The notes: generated by a model from the letters alone, not told the origin. A stretch of DNA of 64,000 bases from Mesorhizobium sp. M1E.F.Ca.ET.045.02.1.1 (GCF_003952485.1 NZ_CP034447.1:5284501-5348500); one strand, 5' to 3'. Positions 32,194-41,533 are shown, counted from the first letter of the stretch. A program made the numbers and translations.

Positions 32194-32538
32194 GGTCTTC
32201 TCCTCGAGGGTGGTTGTCGTCCCTTGCGGGGGCAACGGTCGCGCGGTGCGATAGTTCCGCCAAACGCCAGGTCGCATTCGACGAGCACGCCCGATGCGCG
32301 CAGTCGGCTTGGGAGCAAGACATGCATGAAAACAATGGTTTAAGCGCACATCGCGATTCCGTTCAAGACGAAGCGCGCGACCCGATGGGTCGACCTTCCG
32401 GCCTTGCGACAGGCAGAGTTCCGGCGGATCCTGATGTCGCGAAAAGCAGGACTTGCGGGCGATCTTTTTCCGGTTGACCGGCCGATGTACTCTCCCTATG
32501 TTCCGCGCAATTTCGAGGGCGGCGTTTCCAGCCCACGG
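32194..32538. other. Intergenic region with tRNA-Lys promoter
   Basis: No convincing gene is visible in these 345 bp. At the downstream end TTGACC (32474-32479) and TATGTT (32497-32502) with a 17-bp spacer form a good promoter for the tRNA, 37 bp before its first base. Confidence 0.5.
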
Positions 32539-32614
32539 GAGCGCGTAGCTCAGCCGGTAGAGCAACTGACTTTTAATCAGTAGGTCATGGGTTCGAATCC
32601 CATCGCGCTCACCA
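32539..32614 (+). tRNA. tRNA-Lys (anticodon TTT)
   Basis: A 76-nt cloverleaf. The acceptor stem GAGCGCG pairs with CGCGCTC, the anticodon stem ACTGA/TCAGT encloses loop CTTTTAA with anticodon TTT at 32572-32574, and the T-loop is TTCGAAT. The CCA end is encoded (32612-32614). It marks the upstream edge of a gene-poor stretch and could be an integration site. Confidence 0.97.
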
Positions 32615-33055
32615 AGAACATTGCTAAATCAGCTACATACGGCAGGTTGGGGACCCTTCTGCTGGTTTCTTTAAAGCTCTGTCCGCAGAATGTCCGTGAA
32701 TGCGACGGCGACGCGATATTGAAGGCCAAAACGCCTCCCTTGATCGTCCCGCGCAGCATCGCCGCTCCGAAAGCAGGGCCTCGCTTATCGAGCTAGACGG
32801 TCGACCAAAAGCCCCTGCCAGTACAGGAGGGCGTCGGCGAACTGATAGTGGCGCAGCGCGCCGGGATGGCTGCTCTCTGCGCTTGCGTGCCGCTGCGCTG
32901 AGCGTCCTTCGTTCGCATGGCGGTGCCGGTCGCGAACGCTGGTAAAATGCATTCAGCCGGTGCCAGGTCTCGCCCCCGAGCCCCCACCGGTCAGGCCCGG
33001 CGTTCGCTGGCCTACCCCGTCAGCCTGCCGGGCCGCCCGGCTCAAGCACAGGCTT
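32615..33055. other. Gene-poor stretch after tRNA-Lys
   Basis: No intact gene is seen in 441 bp. On the minus strand a short frame ending at about 32797 reads like a protein C terminus (GALRHYQFADALLYWQGLL) but has no clear start and is probably a gene remnant. No copy of the tRNA 3' end that would mark an attachment site was found in the window. Confidence 0.4.
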
Positions 33056-33322
33056 TCAGCCTTTGCGCTTGTCCGGCGTCATCGCATGGTTGGTGAACTG
33101 CAGGTTTCGGTCGTCGCGGCCAGCGTCCCGACACTCATGGCAAAAGAGGACCTTGATCAGGCTCCAGAGCATCGCGCCATGGTCTGGCCCGAGCCGCTTC
33201 ACCAGTTCGGCAACGTCGAGCGTCGCCTTTCGCTTGCAGGTCAGACAGTCGACCGACAGACCCGTGCCGGCTTCGAGCTTCTTGCCGAGCGTGTCTTCAG
33301 TGAAGGGAAACTTCATTGTCAT
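33056..33322 (-). CDS. Small protein with paired CxxC motifs
   Basis: An 88-aa soluble protein with CLTC (near residue 27) and CHEC (near residue 62), a spacing that suggests a zinc-ribbon-like fold. It starts MTMKFPFTEDTLGKKLEAG and ends in a basic PDKRKG tail. AGGA lies 8 bases before ATG 33322; a second Met two codons later is an alternative. I do not recognise a named family. It lies alone in the tRNA-adjacent region. Confidence 0.55.
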   Translation of the reverse strand: MTMKFPFTEDTLGKKLEAGTGLSVDCLTCKRKATLDVAELVKRLGPDHGAMLWSLIKVLFCHECRDAGRDDRNLQFTNHAMTPDKRKG

Positions 33323-33863
33323 TGGCGATCCTCGTTGAGGGGGTCGCCGCACTGGTGAGGATTATATTCCTGATCGCTCGCCAGATGACAAGTGCTTTGA
33401 GGCTCGCGCCTAAGGGCTGGGTCTACCGGTACCCGGCCTGTCGGGGGAGTCGGGGTGACTGGGGCGTACAGGCCGGGCCCCTTACCCCGGTGTGGGCGGG
33501 GCAGACCCGCATTATGCGCTAGCTTTGAGCGCCCGGCATTAATAATTTTAGGCTTAGCTAATTCAAAGCTCGCCACCGGGAGGACGCTGGTGACGGGCTT
33601 TGATTTGCCATGACGAGGCCGCCACCGGGAAGGTCGACGTCATCAAGTATAATCGAATGTCGACATTTTTTCTGCGACCTTAAACAGCGGTGGCAACTGC
33701 CAGTCGCTCTACCAAACAGGAATGCTCTCCTATGCCCACCCGAGGACGCAACCAGACAGGAGTCTGGATCGCCATCCGTCACTGATCGCCCAAACAGCCG
33801 AGCCAACTGTCACTTGGTAGCCGGCTTGTGTGGTTAGCGTCTAGGCACGGATGGTGCCACTTC
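33323..33863. other. Gap with no recognisable gene
   Basis: These 541 bp contain short reading frames on both strands but none with a protein-like composition or good start. Two imperfect copies of GCCACCGGGA occur about 50 bp apart (near 33571 and 33621). I see nothing else to annotate. Confidence 0.4.
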
Positions 33864-34067
33864 CTACCACCCCAAGTGGATTATCTGGGAAAGATCGGCG
33901 ATGTCGCCATAGATCATCGAACCTTTGACGAGAGAACACCTGCCATCCAGGACCTCGAAGAGCGGACTTGACGCCGTGCAAACCGGTGGAATCTTGCGGC
34001 CCCCGGCTTCGGCATAGCCGACGCTGATCGCGAGGATCGCGATAGCAATGAGAGTGGTCTTGCTCAT
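33864..34067 (-). CDS. Small exported protein, 67 aa
   Basis: A 67-aa protein starting MSKTTLIAIAILAISVGYAEA, a clear signal peptide (cleavage after about residue 21). The mature part of about 46 residues has two cysteines (PPVCTAS and GRCSLV) that could form a disulfide in the periplasm. AGGGGG lies 6 bases before the ATG. Family not recognised; the ribosome site and signal peptide argue that it is real. Confidence 0.6.
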   Translation of the reverse strand: MSKTTLIAIAILAISVGYAEAGGRKIPPVCTASSPLFEVLDGRCSLVKGSMIYGDIADLSQIIHLGW

Positions 34068-34278
34068 ATCTAACCCCCTGAAGCCAACTGGCTCTTGGGC
34101 CGCAAAACCGGGTTGCCACCCCTTAAGTAGCATCGGGCAATGATGGCTTCATCATCGATTGGAATGACGAGGCAGTCGCATAACCATTGAGGCACGCGAA
34201 CAAAAAGGCCCGGAAACCGAAGCCACCGGGCCTTGTCTGTGCCTCCCACATAGAAGCCTAAACAGCCGAAACAAAATG

Positions 34279-34530
34279 TCAGACGTGGTCGGACTGCTCC
34301 GGCTCGTCGTCATGCTCGTCCCGGTCCAAAGCGTCCTCGCCCTGGCGCCGGCCTGTGCCGATACCAACGAAACCTAACTCTGGCTCTAGATCTCCTTGGT
34401 TGCCGTAGCAGCCCAAGTTGCCCGACTTCGAGCCGTCGACCGTCCAGCCAAGCGAGTGTTCGGCTGCGCCGTCGTCCTCGCCGTCGCTGTAGCCTGCTTC
34501 GCTGGTGTCTAACGCCGAGGCACTCGACTC
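34279..34530 (-). pseudogene. Remnant of an acidic protein gene without start
   Basis: An 83-codon open frame on the minus strand, bounded upstream by a stop at 34531-34533 and lacking ATG or GTG near its beginning. It is rich in Asp, Glu and Gly, with SLGWTVDG and DLEPELGF segments and a strongly acidic tail. This style recalls acidic hypothetical proteins from rhizobial prophage-like regions, but that link is from memory. The composition looks protein-like, so I read it as a truncated gene. Confidence 0.4.
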
Positions 34531-35086
34531 TTAACCGCTACCTTTTTGCCTTCCCCCCCCGGGGGAAGTGGGTCGCTGCCCCAACGGAATACGGGGCTAT
34601 ATCTTTCATTTATTCGGACCAATGCCGTTGGAAGGATGGACCTCAGCCGATTGTGGGCCTGCTGGCGATTCAGGCACTTTGCTGCCGCGCCGGCTGATAA
34701 CCCCAAGCCCCCCGCCCATCAGTCGGCGTACAGCCCGGCTTGCGAACCTCAATACAACCCCAAAGCAAGCCGGGCTTTTGATCCAGCACTCATGCCGAAC
34801 TGAGAAGCGCCGCATGATGACTTGTATCCTCATAGCCTGGCTCGCCCTCCAGCCCGCCAGCATCATCATTGGCAAGTCTATCGCCTTTGGAAGTCAATGA
34901 TGGCCGACTGACCGGCAAGCCGATCGTAGGAAGCCCCCGCGTTCGGACCCGGCGCGGTGTTCCTGCTCGGCGAAATCGTCAAGCGCTCCCGTCGCGGGGA
35001 AGCCGGCTTGCATGGACAGAACGGTTGGGCGATGCTGTCTTTTTGGGGTGTGGTGTTCGCAGTGCCGATTCCATGGAAGCACCGCT
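34531..35086. other. Gap with one possible micro-gene
   Basis: Apart from the 28-codon frame at 34814-34900, no gene is seen. A homopolymer run of C followed by G lies near 34552-34566. Sequence composition is mixed, in keeping with decayed accessory DNA. Confidence 0.35.
34814..34900 (+). CDS. Possible 28-aa membrane peptide
   Basis: A 28-codon frame encoding a single hydrophobic helix (CILIAWLALQPASIIIG) followed by KSIAFGSQ. Short peptides of this shape occur in rhizobial accessory and prophage regions as far as I remember. The ribosome site (GAGAAG) is weak. Function unknown; could be chance. Confidence 0.35.
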   Translation: MMTCILIAWLALQPASIIIGKSIAFGSQ

Positions 35087-35626
35087 ATGTTCATTGACTA
35101 CTACGAACTACTTGAGATCAGTCCGAACGCGAATTCGGAAACGATCGAACGGATATTTCGTTATTTTGCCATGCGCTATCATCCCGACAATCGGGACACC
35201 GGCGATGAATCACGCTTCAGCGAAATCGTGGAGGCGCACAATACGCTCAAGGATCCGGTCAAGCGCGCCCAGTACGACGTCCAGTACAAGGACAATTTGA
35301 GCCTTCGCCGCGAACTGACCGAGGAAGCTGGCAACGCCAAAGGGCTCGAGCGGGATATCGTCATCCAGGCCAAACTGCTGTCGCTTCTTTATGTAAAACG
35401 CCGACAAGACGTCAACAATCCTGGCATCGGCGATGAAGAACTCGAACGCTTGTCAGGCTGCCCGCGAGAACATCTTGAGTTTCATCTCTGGTATTTGAAG
35501 GCAAAGGGCTGGATAGCGAGGATCGAAAACGGGATGTTCGCCATCACCGTGGACGGCATCGATCGCGCCAATTCCGAACATCGTCGTGAGACCGCCGCTA
35601 CTAGGCTGCTGAATCATGCAAGCTGA
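35087..35626 (+). CDS. J-domain protein with C-terminal winged-helix-like domain
   Basis: A 179-aa protein. Residues 3-66 form a J domain with HPD at 32-34, so it should stimulate a DnaK-type chaperone. After a charged linker, residues about 88-165 (KLLSLLYVKRRQ... then EELERLSGCPREHLEFHLWYLKAKGW and FAITVDGIDRAN) have the pattern of a winged helix. That fusion suggests a chaperone adaptor or regulator. The start at 35087 was chosen because upstream codons are Cys-rich and unlike protein. It lies in the tRNA-adjacent region. Confidence 0.75.
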   Translation: MFIDYYELLEISPNANSETIERIFRYFAMRYHPDNRDTGDESRFSEIVEAHNTLKDPVKRAQYDVQYKDNLSLRRELTEEAGNAKGLERDIVIQAKLLSLLYVKRRQDVNNPGIGDEELERLSGCPREHLEFHLWYLKAKGWIARIENGMFAITVDGIDRANSEHRRETAATRLLNHAS

Positions 35627-35807
35627 AGGTCATCGCCGCGGTTTCTCGGTTGCCCGCCAGTCACCTTCGCTTTAGCGATCGCTTGTATTCAAATCTGACC
35701 GGGCCCATGGTCGCCTTCCCGGGGAGGTTTGATTGGCGTGGCCCGTGTCTCGGTTCCCATGTCTCGCTGTGGAGCGGCTTGAACGGGGCGTCCGAGGGGA
35801 GGGGAAA

Positions 35808-35990
35808 TTGCCCGAGAAAAAAGTAATCGCGGTCAAAGACTGGACCTGCGCCATGAGCGACGAGCTTGGTCGCGTAGCCCTGATGGTCAACCCGACCGAT
35901 GGCGAGCCGATCATGGTCTTGATGACGATCTTTCAGGCAGCAAAGATGGGGCGCGAACTGCAGTCTCCGAAGCGCGTCCAGTCTATCTAA
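35808..35990 (+). CDS. Small conserved-looking protein, 60 aa
   Basis: A frame of 60 codons with TTG start preceded by GAGGGGAGGGG. The product is soluble, with an alternating strand/helix pattern (KKVIAVKDWTCAMSDELGRV, then MVLMTIFQAAKMGREL). A longer frame from TTG 35733, also with a ribosome site, would add a basic N-terminal stretch that looks less protein-like. No family recognised. It ends 2 bp before a palindromic repeat. Confidence 0.45.
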   Translation: MPEKKVIAVKDWTCAMSDELGRVALMVNPTDGEPIMVLMTIFQAAKMGRELQSPKRVQSI

Positions 35991-35991
35991 A

Positions 35992-36095
35992 GCATGTCTC
36001 CCGAAAGTGGGAACCGGTTTCGGGACAAAGACATGCGTAAAATCAAAAACCTAAAGCGCACGGAGCGAATCTGAAAGATCGCGACGCGCTTTAGC
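35992..36095. repeat. Palindromic intergenic repeat, copy 2, extended
   Basis: The first 45 bp (GCATGTCTCCCGAAAGTGG ... GGGACAAAGACATGC) match copy 1 at 9388-9432 apart from compensating changes in the stem. A second dyad follows, CTAAAGCGC at about 36051 and GCGCTTTAG at about 36086, which makes a composite element. It sits between the 60-aa gene and the membrane protein gene at 36193. Confidence 0.8.
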
Positions 36096-36192
36096 GGGGG
36101 ATTGCGGGCGTCGGCCCAGGCTGGAGCCGCACCCCAACCTTGTCGCCAGGCGGGGCGGCGGTTAAGGTCGACCTCCCGAAGGAGGCTCGACC

Positions 36193-37338
36193 ATGGCACT
36201 TGACCTTTCGGTAGATACTTCAGCCGCCAAGGCGGCGACGCCGCCAGGCAAGTATCTCTTCGGCCCGGTCGCCGACTTCCTCATGCTCGGCGGCGGCGCA
36301 TTTGTGATCCTGCCGGTTCTGTTGCTGGTCCCGCTCGAGTATGAAGGTCTCGTGGCTGCAACGATGGTCGTCGTGGCGTATTTGGTCAATTACCCCCACT
36401 TTGCCCACTCGTACCAGATTTTCTACCGCAATTTCGGGCGCAAGGTGAGCGGGAACGGATACGACAGGAGCTTGCAGCTCCGCTATATTTTCGCGGGCAT
36501 CGTCGTTCCGGTTATCATGGGCGCCTTCTTCGCGTATGGCGCGGCGACGGCGAACACCCGCCTGCTCGGATATGCGGCCAACGCAATGTTCTTCTTCGTG
36601 GGCTGGCACTACGTCAAGCAGGGCTACGGCATGCTGATGGTGGACGCCGTCCTGAAGCGCAAGTTCTTCGACGGCCGGGACAAGAAGGTGCTGCTTGTCA
36701 ACAGCTATGCGGTGTGGATCCTGGCATGGCTGCAGACGAACACGGCAGTCACCCAAGGGAAATATTACGGCTTGGAGTACTACACATTCGCCGCCCCAGC
36801 GTGGATCACCAACATTGCCCTGCTGGTGGCCGTTGCATCGACGGCGGTGACAATTCTGATGCTGATCAATCGCTGGCGACGGAACGGCCGCGCCCTGCCA
36901 TATAACGGCATCGTGGCGTATGTCGCGTCGCTCTATCTTTGGATCCTGATCGCGAGGATAAACCCGCTTTGGCTGCTTGTGGTGCCCGCGCTCCATTCGC
37001 TGCAATATCTGGCGGTGGTCTGGCGCTACCAGACCAATGTCGAGCGCGACGGCCCGGATGCCGTCGGATATCCGCAACTGAAGATCCTATCCGTTGTCGG
37101 GCCGCTCTACAGGCTGCGGGTCCTGGGATTCATCGTTGGAGGCGCTGCACTGGGATATCTCGGTTTCTGGCTGATCCCGATGGCGATGACGGCCTTGATC
37201 CCCTACGACAGGCAGGTCCTCGGATCCTCCCTGTTCTTCTTCATCGTGCTGATCTTCATCAACGTGCACCACTATTTCCTGGACAATGTGATGTGGCGCC
37301 GCGGCAACCCGGAAGTGTCGCGGTATCTGTTCCGGTAG
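36193..37338 (+). CDS. Polytopic membrane protein with conserved-looking His motifs
   Basis: A 381-aa protein with about nine or ten hydrophobic helices. Histidines cluster at predicted helix ends: HFAH (69-72), WHY (His139), LHSL (His268) and VHHYFLD (359-360). That pattern recalls membrane di-metal oxidases or haem-binding proteins, but the spacing does not match a desaturase I know. I do not assign a function. The ATG follows GAAGGAGG. Convergent with dprA, 7 bp apart. Confidence 0.72.
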   Translation: MALDLSVDTSAAKAATPPGKYLFGPVADFLMLGGGAFVILPVLLLVPLEYEGLVAATMVVVAYLVNYPHFAHSYQIFYRNFGRKVSGNGYDRSLQLRYIFAGIVVPVIMGAFFAYGAATANTRLLGYAANAMFFFVGWHYVKQGYGMLMVDAVLKRKFFDGRDKKVLLVNSYAVWILAWLQTNTAVTQGKYYGLEYYTFAAPAWITNIALLVAVASTAVTILMLINRWRRNGRALPYNGIVAYVASLYLWILIARINPLWLLVVPALHSLQYLAVVWRYQTNVERDGPDAVGYPQLKILSVVGPLYRLRVLGFIVGGAALGYLGFWLIPMAMTALIPYDRQVLGSSLFFFIVLIFINVHHYFLDNVMWRRGNPEVSRYLFR

Positions 37339-37345
37339 GGCAAAT

Positions 37346-38482
37346 TCAGGAACGCCCGAAGACCAGCGAAACATTGCCGCCGGCATGGCGCTCGAGCCGT
37401 CCGGCGAGGTCGAGCTCCAGGAGCACCATCGCGATCTGCGCGGCGCTCAGGCCGGTGTGCCGGATGATCTCGTCCACGCCGATGGGTGTCGGGCCGAGAG
37501 CCTCCAGCACGTCGGCGCGCTCGTTCTCGCCGGGCGGCGGCATTGACGACAGGTCGGGTGCTTCGGCGAGCGGCGCGGTTCTTGGTGGGCGAGTGCCGGC
37601 CAGCGGCGCCAGCGCGCCAAGGATATCGGCCGCTTCGGTGACGAGCATCGCGCCATCCTTCAGCAAGGCGTTGCTGCCGGCGGCGCGCGGGTCGAGCGGC
37701 GAGCCCGGCACGGCGAAGACCAGCCGGCCCATCTCGTTGGCAAGCCTGGCGCTGATCAGCGAGCCGGAGCGCTGCGCCGCTTCGACCACGACCAGCCCCA
37801 TCGCCATGCCGGCGACAAGGCGGTTGCGGCGCGGAAAATCCTGCGCGCGCGGCTGCCAGCCGAACGGCATTTCCGAAACGATGGCGCCGCCACGCTCGGC
37901 GATGTCGTCGCACAGGCCGGCATTTTCGGGCGGGTAGGGAACGTCGAGGCCGCCGGCCAGCACGCCGACCGTGCCGGTCGAGAGACTGCCCTGGTGTGCG
38001 GCCGTGTCGATGCCGCGCGCGAGGCCCGAGACGATGGCGTAACCGTCGCGGCCGAGGTCCGCCGCCAGCATGCGCGCCATCTTGATGCCCGCGAGCGAGG
38101 CATTGCGGGCGCCGACGATGGCCACCGCCGGCAGGCGGAACACCGCGCCTTCGCCTTTGGCCGCCAGCAGCGGCGGCGGGTTGTCCATGGTCTTCAGCAG
38201 AGCGGGATAGTCGGCCTCCCCGATGCCGACGAAACGGGCGCCGGCGCGCCGCGCCGCCTCCAGCTCGGCCTCGGCTTCCGCGATGGAGGGAATGCGAACG
38301 ATGCGGTTGGCGCCCCCCGAAATCATCAGTTCGGGCAGCATCTCGAGCGCAGCCTCGGCCGAGCCGAAGCGGTTGATCAGTTCGCGGAAAGAGGCCGGGC
38401 CGACATTCGGCGTGCGGATCAGTCGGAGCCAGGCAAGCCGCTGCCGGTCGCTGAGGCGCGGGCCGGCGGCGGGCGCGATCAT
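37346..38482 (-). CDS. dprA: DNA-processing protein DprA
   Basis: A 378-aa protein. The central Rossmann-like domain (about 85-300) binds ssDNA and loads RecA during uptake of transforming [16 protein letters not shown] and [12 protein letters not shown] are the signature segments. An N-terminal SAM-like helix-hairpin domain and a C-terminal winged-helix-like DprA domain flank it. Its ATG overlaps the plsY stop by four bases (ATGA), so the two are coupled. Confidence 0.95.
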   Translation of the reverse strand: MIAPAAGPRLSDRQRLAWLRLIRTPNVGPASFRELINRFGSAEAALEMLPELMISGGANRIVRIPSIAEAEAELEAARRAGARFVGIGEADYPALLKTMDNPPPLLAAKGEGAVFRLPAVAIVGARNASLAGIKMARMLAADLGRDGYAIVSGLARGIDTAAHQGSLSTGTVGVLAGGLDVPYPPENAGLCDDIAERGGAIVSEMPFGWQPRAQDFPRRNRLVAGMAMGLVVVEAAQRSGSLISARLANEMGRLVFAVPGSPLDPRAAGSNALLKDGAMLVTEAADILGALAPLAGTRPPRTAPLAEAPDLSSMPPPGENERADVLEALGPTPIGVDEIIRHTGLSAAQIAMVLLELDLAGRLERHAGGNVSLVFGRS

Positions 38483-39060
38483 CCCTTCGCCCCGATCTTG
38501 CCCTCGGTGCCGGCGAGAAGGCGCGAGATGTTCGCGTGGTGCTTGATGAACACGATCAGGCTCATCACCGCGAACAGGCCGGCAATCTGCGGTGTGCTGA
38601 TGAAATAGAGAGCGATCGGCACGGCCACCGCCGCCGCCAGCGCCGCCAGCGAGGAATAGCGGAACAGGAAAGCCATGGCGAGCCAGACCACTGCGAAGAC
38701 AAGCATGCCTTGCCAGGCAAGGCCGAGCAGCACACCGAGGTAGGTGGCGACGCCCTTGCCGCCCTTGAAGCCGAGCCAGACCGGAAAGAGATGGCCGAGG
38801 AAGGCGCCGAAGCCAGCCGCGAGCGCCAGTTCCGGTGCGAAGCGGCCGGCGATCAACGCTGCCGCCGTGCCTTTCAGGGCGTCAAGCAACAGCGTCGCGG
38901 CGGCGAGCCCCTTGTTGCCGGTGCGCAGCACATTGGTGGCGCCGATGTTGCCGGAGCCGATGTTGCGCACGTCGCCGAGACCGGCGGCGCGGGTGATCAA
39001 GAGTCCAAACGGGATCGAGCCGAGCAGATAGCCGAACAGCAAAGACAGGACATAGCTCAT
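38479..39060 (-). CDS. plsY: Glycerol-3-phosphate acyltransferase PlsY
   Basis: A 193-aa inner-membrane enzyme with five helices that acylates glycerol-3-phosphate with acyl-phosphate, the first step of phospholipid synthesis. The three cytoplasmic motifs are visible: [18 protein letters not shown] and FKGGKGVAT. The start MSYVLS at 39060 matches homologues. It uses the same metabolite as the nearby glycerol cluster, though it is not part of that operon. Confidence 0.95.
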   Translation of the reverse strand: MSYVLSLLFGYLLGSIPFGLLITRAAGLGDVRNIGSGNIGATNVLRTGNKGLAAATLLLDALKGTAAALIAGRFAPELALAAGFGAFLGHLFPVWLGFKGGKGVATYLGVLLGLAWQGMLVFAVVWLAMAFLFRYSSLAALAAAVAVPIALYFISTPQIAGLFAVMSLIVFIKHHANISRLLAGTEGKIGAKG

Positions 39061-39087
39061 TGTTTTCCCCCGCTTCTCTGCCTTCGG

Positions 39088-39117
39088 CCCGGATCGCGGC
39101 ACTGGTCGCGGTCCGGG
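39088..39117. terminator. Hairpin between pyrC-like gene and plsY
   Basis: An 11-bp arm pair CCCGGATCGCG (39088-39098) and CGCGGTCCGGG (39107-39117) with one mismatch lies in the 69-bp gap between the two minus-strand genes. On the transcribed strand no T-run follows, so partial termination or mRNA processing is the most that can be inferred. Confidence 0.35.
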
Positions 39118-39129
39118 TTTCTTGTGCTC

Positions 39130-40416
39130 TCAGGCTGAAAACACTGTGCGGCCCGCAACCATCGTTTGCAAGACCTTGCCCTGCAGGCGCGCGCCTTCGA
39201 AACAGGTGTTCTTCGAGCGCGAGCGAAGCCCGCTCTCGCTGACGATCCACGGCTCGTCGAGATCGACCACGGCGAGATCGGCCGCAGCGCCCGGCTTAAG
39301 CGTGCCGCCCGGCAGGCCGAACAATCTTGCCGGCGCGGTCGAAAGCGTCTCGATCAGCCGAAGCAGCGGGACGTCGCCATTATGGTAGAGCCGAAGTGCC
39401 GCGCCAAGAAGCGTCTCCAGCCCGATCGCACCGGCAGCCGCATCGGCGAAGGGCAGGCGCTTGGTGTCGACATCCTGCGGGTCGTGCGAGGAGACGATGA
39501 TGTCGATCGTGCCGTCCTTGATCGCCTCGATCATCGCCAGCCGGTCGTCCTCGGCGCGCAACGGCGGCGTCAGCCGGAAGAAGGTGCGGTATTCGCCGAC
39601 ATCATTCTCGTTGAGCGACAGATTGTGGATGGCGACGCCCGCCGTGACATTGGCGCCGTCCGTCTTTGCCCGGTTGACGGCTCCAGCCGCCATCGCGGTC
39701 GAGATCTTGGCTGCGTGATAGGCGCCGCCCGTCAGCCGCGCGAGCGCCAGGTCGCGCTCCAGCGGGATGAGTTCGGCCTCACGCGGGATGCCGGACAGGC
39801 CGAGCCAGCTCGCATAGAGGCCCTCGTTCATCACGCCGGCCGCGGCGAGGTCGGCATCCTGTATCTCATGCGCGATCACGCCGCCGAAATCGCGCGCATA
39901 GGTCAGCGCGCGGCGCATCACCAGCGCGCTGGCAATCGTGTGGCGGCCATCGGTATAGGCAACGGCGCCGGCTTCGCGCAGCAGGCCGAACTCGGTCATC
40001 TCGCGGCCTTCGAGACCCTTGGTGATGGCCGCCGCCGGGAAGATGTTGACGCTTGCCGTGTCTCTCGCGGTGCGCAGAACGAATTCGACCAGAGCGACAT
40101 TGTCGATCACCGGATCGGTGTCGGGCATCATGACGATGGAGGTGACGCCGCCGACCGCAGCCGCCACGCTTGCCGAGGCGATCGTCTCGCGATGCTCGCC
40201 GCCGGGTTCGCCGATGAACACGCGGGCATCGACAAGGCCTGGAATGATCGTCATGCCGGCACAGTCTACGACCACGGCGCCTTCGGGCGCGCCCTGGTTC
40301 AGCGCCGCCTTGCCGGCGGCGGCGATCTTGCGGCCGTCGACGACGACGGTGCCGATCTCATCGACCCCGCGCGAGGGATCGACGATGTGCGCCTTGCTGA
40401 AGACGGTCACGCTCAT
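39130..40416 (-). CDS. Dihydroorotase-like protein lacking metal ligands (PyrC-prime/PyrX type)
   Basis: A 428-aa amidohydrolase-fold protein. The HxHxxR zinc/substrate motif of dihydroorotase is replaced: [10 protein letters not shown] puts Arg65, Phe67 and Gly69 at those positions. The catalytic Asp of the DHAPH-type motif is Ser310 in SSHDPQ. One metal-type His (183) remains. It overlaps pyrB by four bases. In Pseudomonas an inactive PyrC-like subunit next to pyrB is needed to assemble aspartate carbamoyltransferase; the same role is likely here, with an active dihydroorotase elsewhere. Confidence 0.9.
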   Translation of the reverse strand: MSVTVFSKAHIVDPSRGVDEIGTVVVDGRKIAAAGKAALNQGAPEGAVVVDCAGMTIIPGLVDARVFIGEPGGEHRETIASASVAAAVGGVTSIVMMPDTDPVIDNVALVEFVLRTARDTASVNIFPAAAITKGLEGREMTEFGLLREAGAVAYTDGRHTIASALVMRRALTYARDFGGVIAHEIQDADLAAAGVMNEGLYASWLGLSGIPREAELIPLERDLALARLTGGAYHAAKISTAMAAGAVNRAKTDGANVTAGVAIHNLSLNENDVGEYRTFFRLTPPLRAEDDRLAMIEAIKDGTIDIIVSSHDPQDVDTKRLPFADAAAGAIGLETLLGAALRLYHNGDVPLLRLIETLSTAPARLFGLPGGTLKPGAAADLAVVDLDEPWIVSESGLRSRSKNTCFEGARLQGKVLQTMVAGRTVFSA

Positions 40417-41378
40417 GCGCCGCGGCCCTCATGGTTGCGACGGGGATCGAGCAGGGCTTCCATCACAGCCATGCGGACGGCGACACCCATCTCGACCTGT
40501 TCCTGGATGACGCTTTGCGGCCCGTCAGCGATCTCCGAGGCGATCTCGACGCCGCGGTTCATCGGCCCGGGATGCATGACCAGCGCATCGCCCTTGGCTG
40601 CCTTGAGCTTTTCGGCATCGAGGCCGAAATAGCGGAAATATTCGCGGATCGACGGCACGAAGGCGCCTTCCATGCGCTCGCGCTGCAGGCGCAGCATCAT
40701 CACCACGTCGGCGTCTTTCAGCCCCTCGGCCATCGAGCGCGCCACGATCACGCCCATCTTATCAATGCCCGCAGGCAGCAGCGTCGAGGGCGCGACGACG
40801 CGCACCTGCGCGCCGAGCGCGTTCAAGAGCATGATGTTGGAGCGGGCGACGCGCGAATGCAGGATATCGCCGCAGATCACCACGATCAGCTTCGACAGCG
40901 GCCCCTTGGCGCGCCGGATGGTCAGCGCGTCGAGCAAAGCCTGCGTTGGATGTTCATGCGCGCCGTCGCCGGCATTGACCACCGAGCAGCCGACCTTCTG
41001 CGCCAGAAGGGCGGCGGCGCCCGCCGACTGGTGGCGGATGATCAGGATATCCGGCCGCATGGCGTTGAGCGTCATGGCGGTGTCGATAAGCGTCTCGCCC
41101 TTCTTCACCGAGGAACTCGCCACCGACATGTTCATGACGTCGGCGCCGAGCCTTTTGCCTGCGAGCTCGAAGGACGATTGCGTGCGGGTCGAGGCCTCGT
41201 AGAAGAGGTTGATCTGGGTGCGGCCACGGAGCGTCGATGTCTTCTTTTCCGGCTGCCGCGAGATCGCCACGGCCTGGTCCGCCCGGTCGAGCAGCAGCTC
41301 GATATCGGCCGGGGAAAGATCGCGGATGCCCAGAAGATGGCGGTGGGGAAAGAGCGGCAGGGACGAAGCGTCGGTCAT
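40413..41378 (-). CDS. pyrB: Aspartate carbamoyltransferase catalytic subunit
   Basis: A 321-aa enzyme that joins carbamoyl phosphate and aspartate in pyrimidine synthesis. The carbamoyl-phosphate motif [10 protein letters not shown] and [12 protein letters not shown] are intact, and [15 protein letters not shown] holds the loop that reaches the neighbouring active site. No regulatory pyrI follows; instead the PyrC-like gene overlaps its end (ATGA). Confidence 0.97.
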   Translation of the reverse strand: MTDASSLPLFPHRHLLGIRDLSPADIELLLDRADQAVAISRQPEKKTSTLRGRTQINLFYEASTRTQSSFELAGKRLGADVMNMSVASSSVKKGETLIDTAMTLNAMRPDILIIRHQSAGAAALLAQKVGCSVVNAGDGAHEHPTQALLDALTIRRAKGPLSKLIVVICGDILHSRVARSNIMLLNALGAQVRVVAPSTLLPAGIDKMGVIVARSMAEGLKDADVVMMLRLQRERMEGAFVPSIREYFRYFGLDAEKLKAAKGDALVMHPGPMNRGVEIASEIADGPQSVIQEQVEMGVAVRMAVMEALLDPRRNHEGRGA

Positions 41379-41533
41379 CTCAAGGCGCTGCTATAGGGTG
41401 CGGTCCGGCCGGCCGCAAGCGCCAGCTTGGGATTGCCGGCTTTCTCCCCGGTATTTTCGCTGCGTGGCTTCGGCTATAAGGCAGCGATGGCTTCGGATTC
41501 GCGACCGCGGCCTTCAGATGGTAAGGACAGGGC

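Noticed and set aside
32539..32614. Attachment-site duplication of the tRNA-Lys 3' end
   Set aside because: I looked for a second copy of the T-arm and acceptor end in the window and found none; an integrase gene is also missing.
32577..32759. Short minus-strand frame ending SAMGFEPMTY
   Set aside because: The C terminus is the reverse complement of the tRNA-Lys 3' half, a common artefact.
34540..34570. C/G homopolymer run as a possible phase-variation switch
   Set aside because: No convincing gene spans the run, so slippage would have nothing to control.
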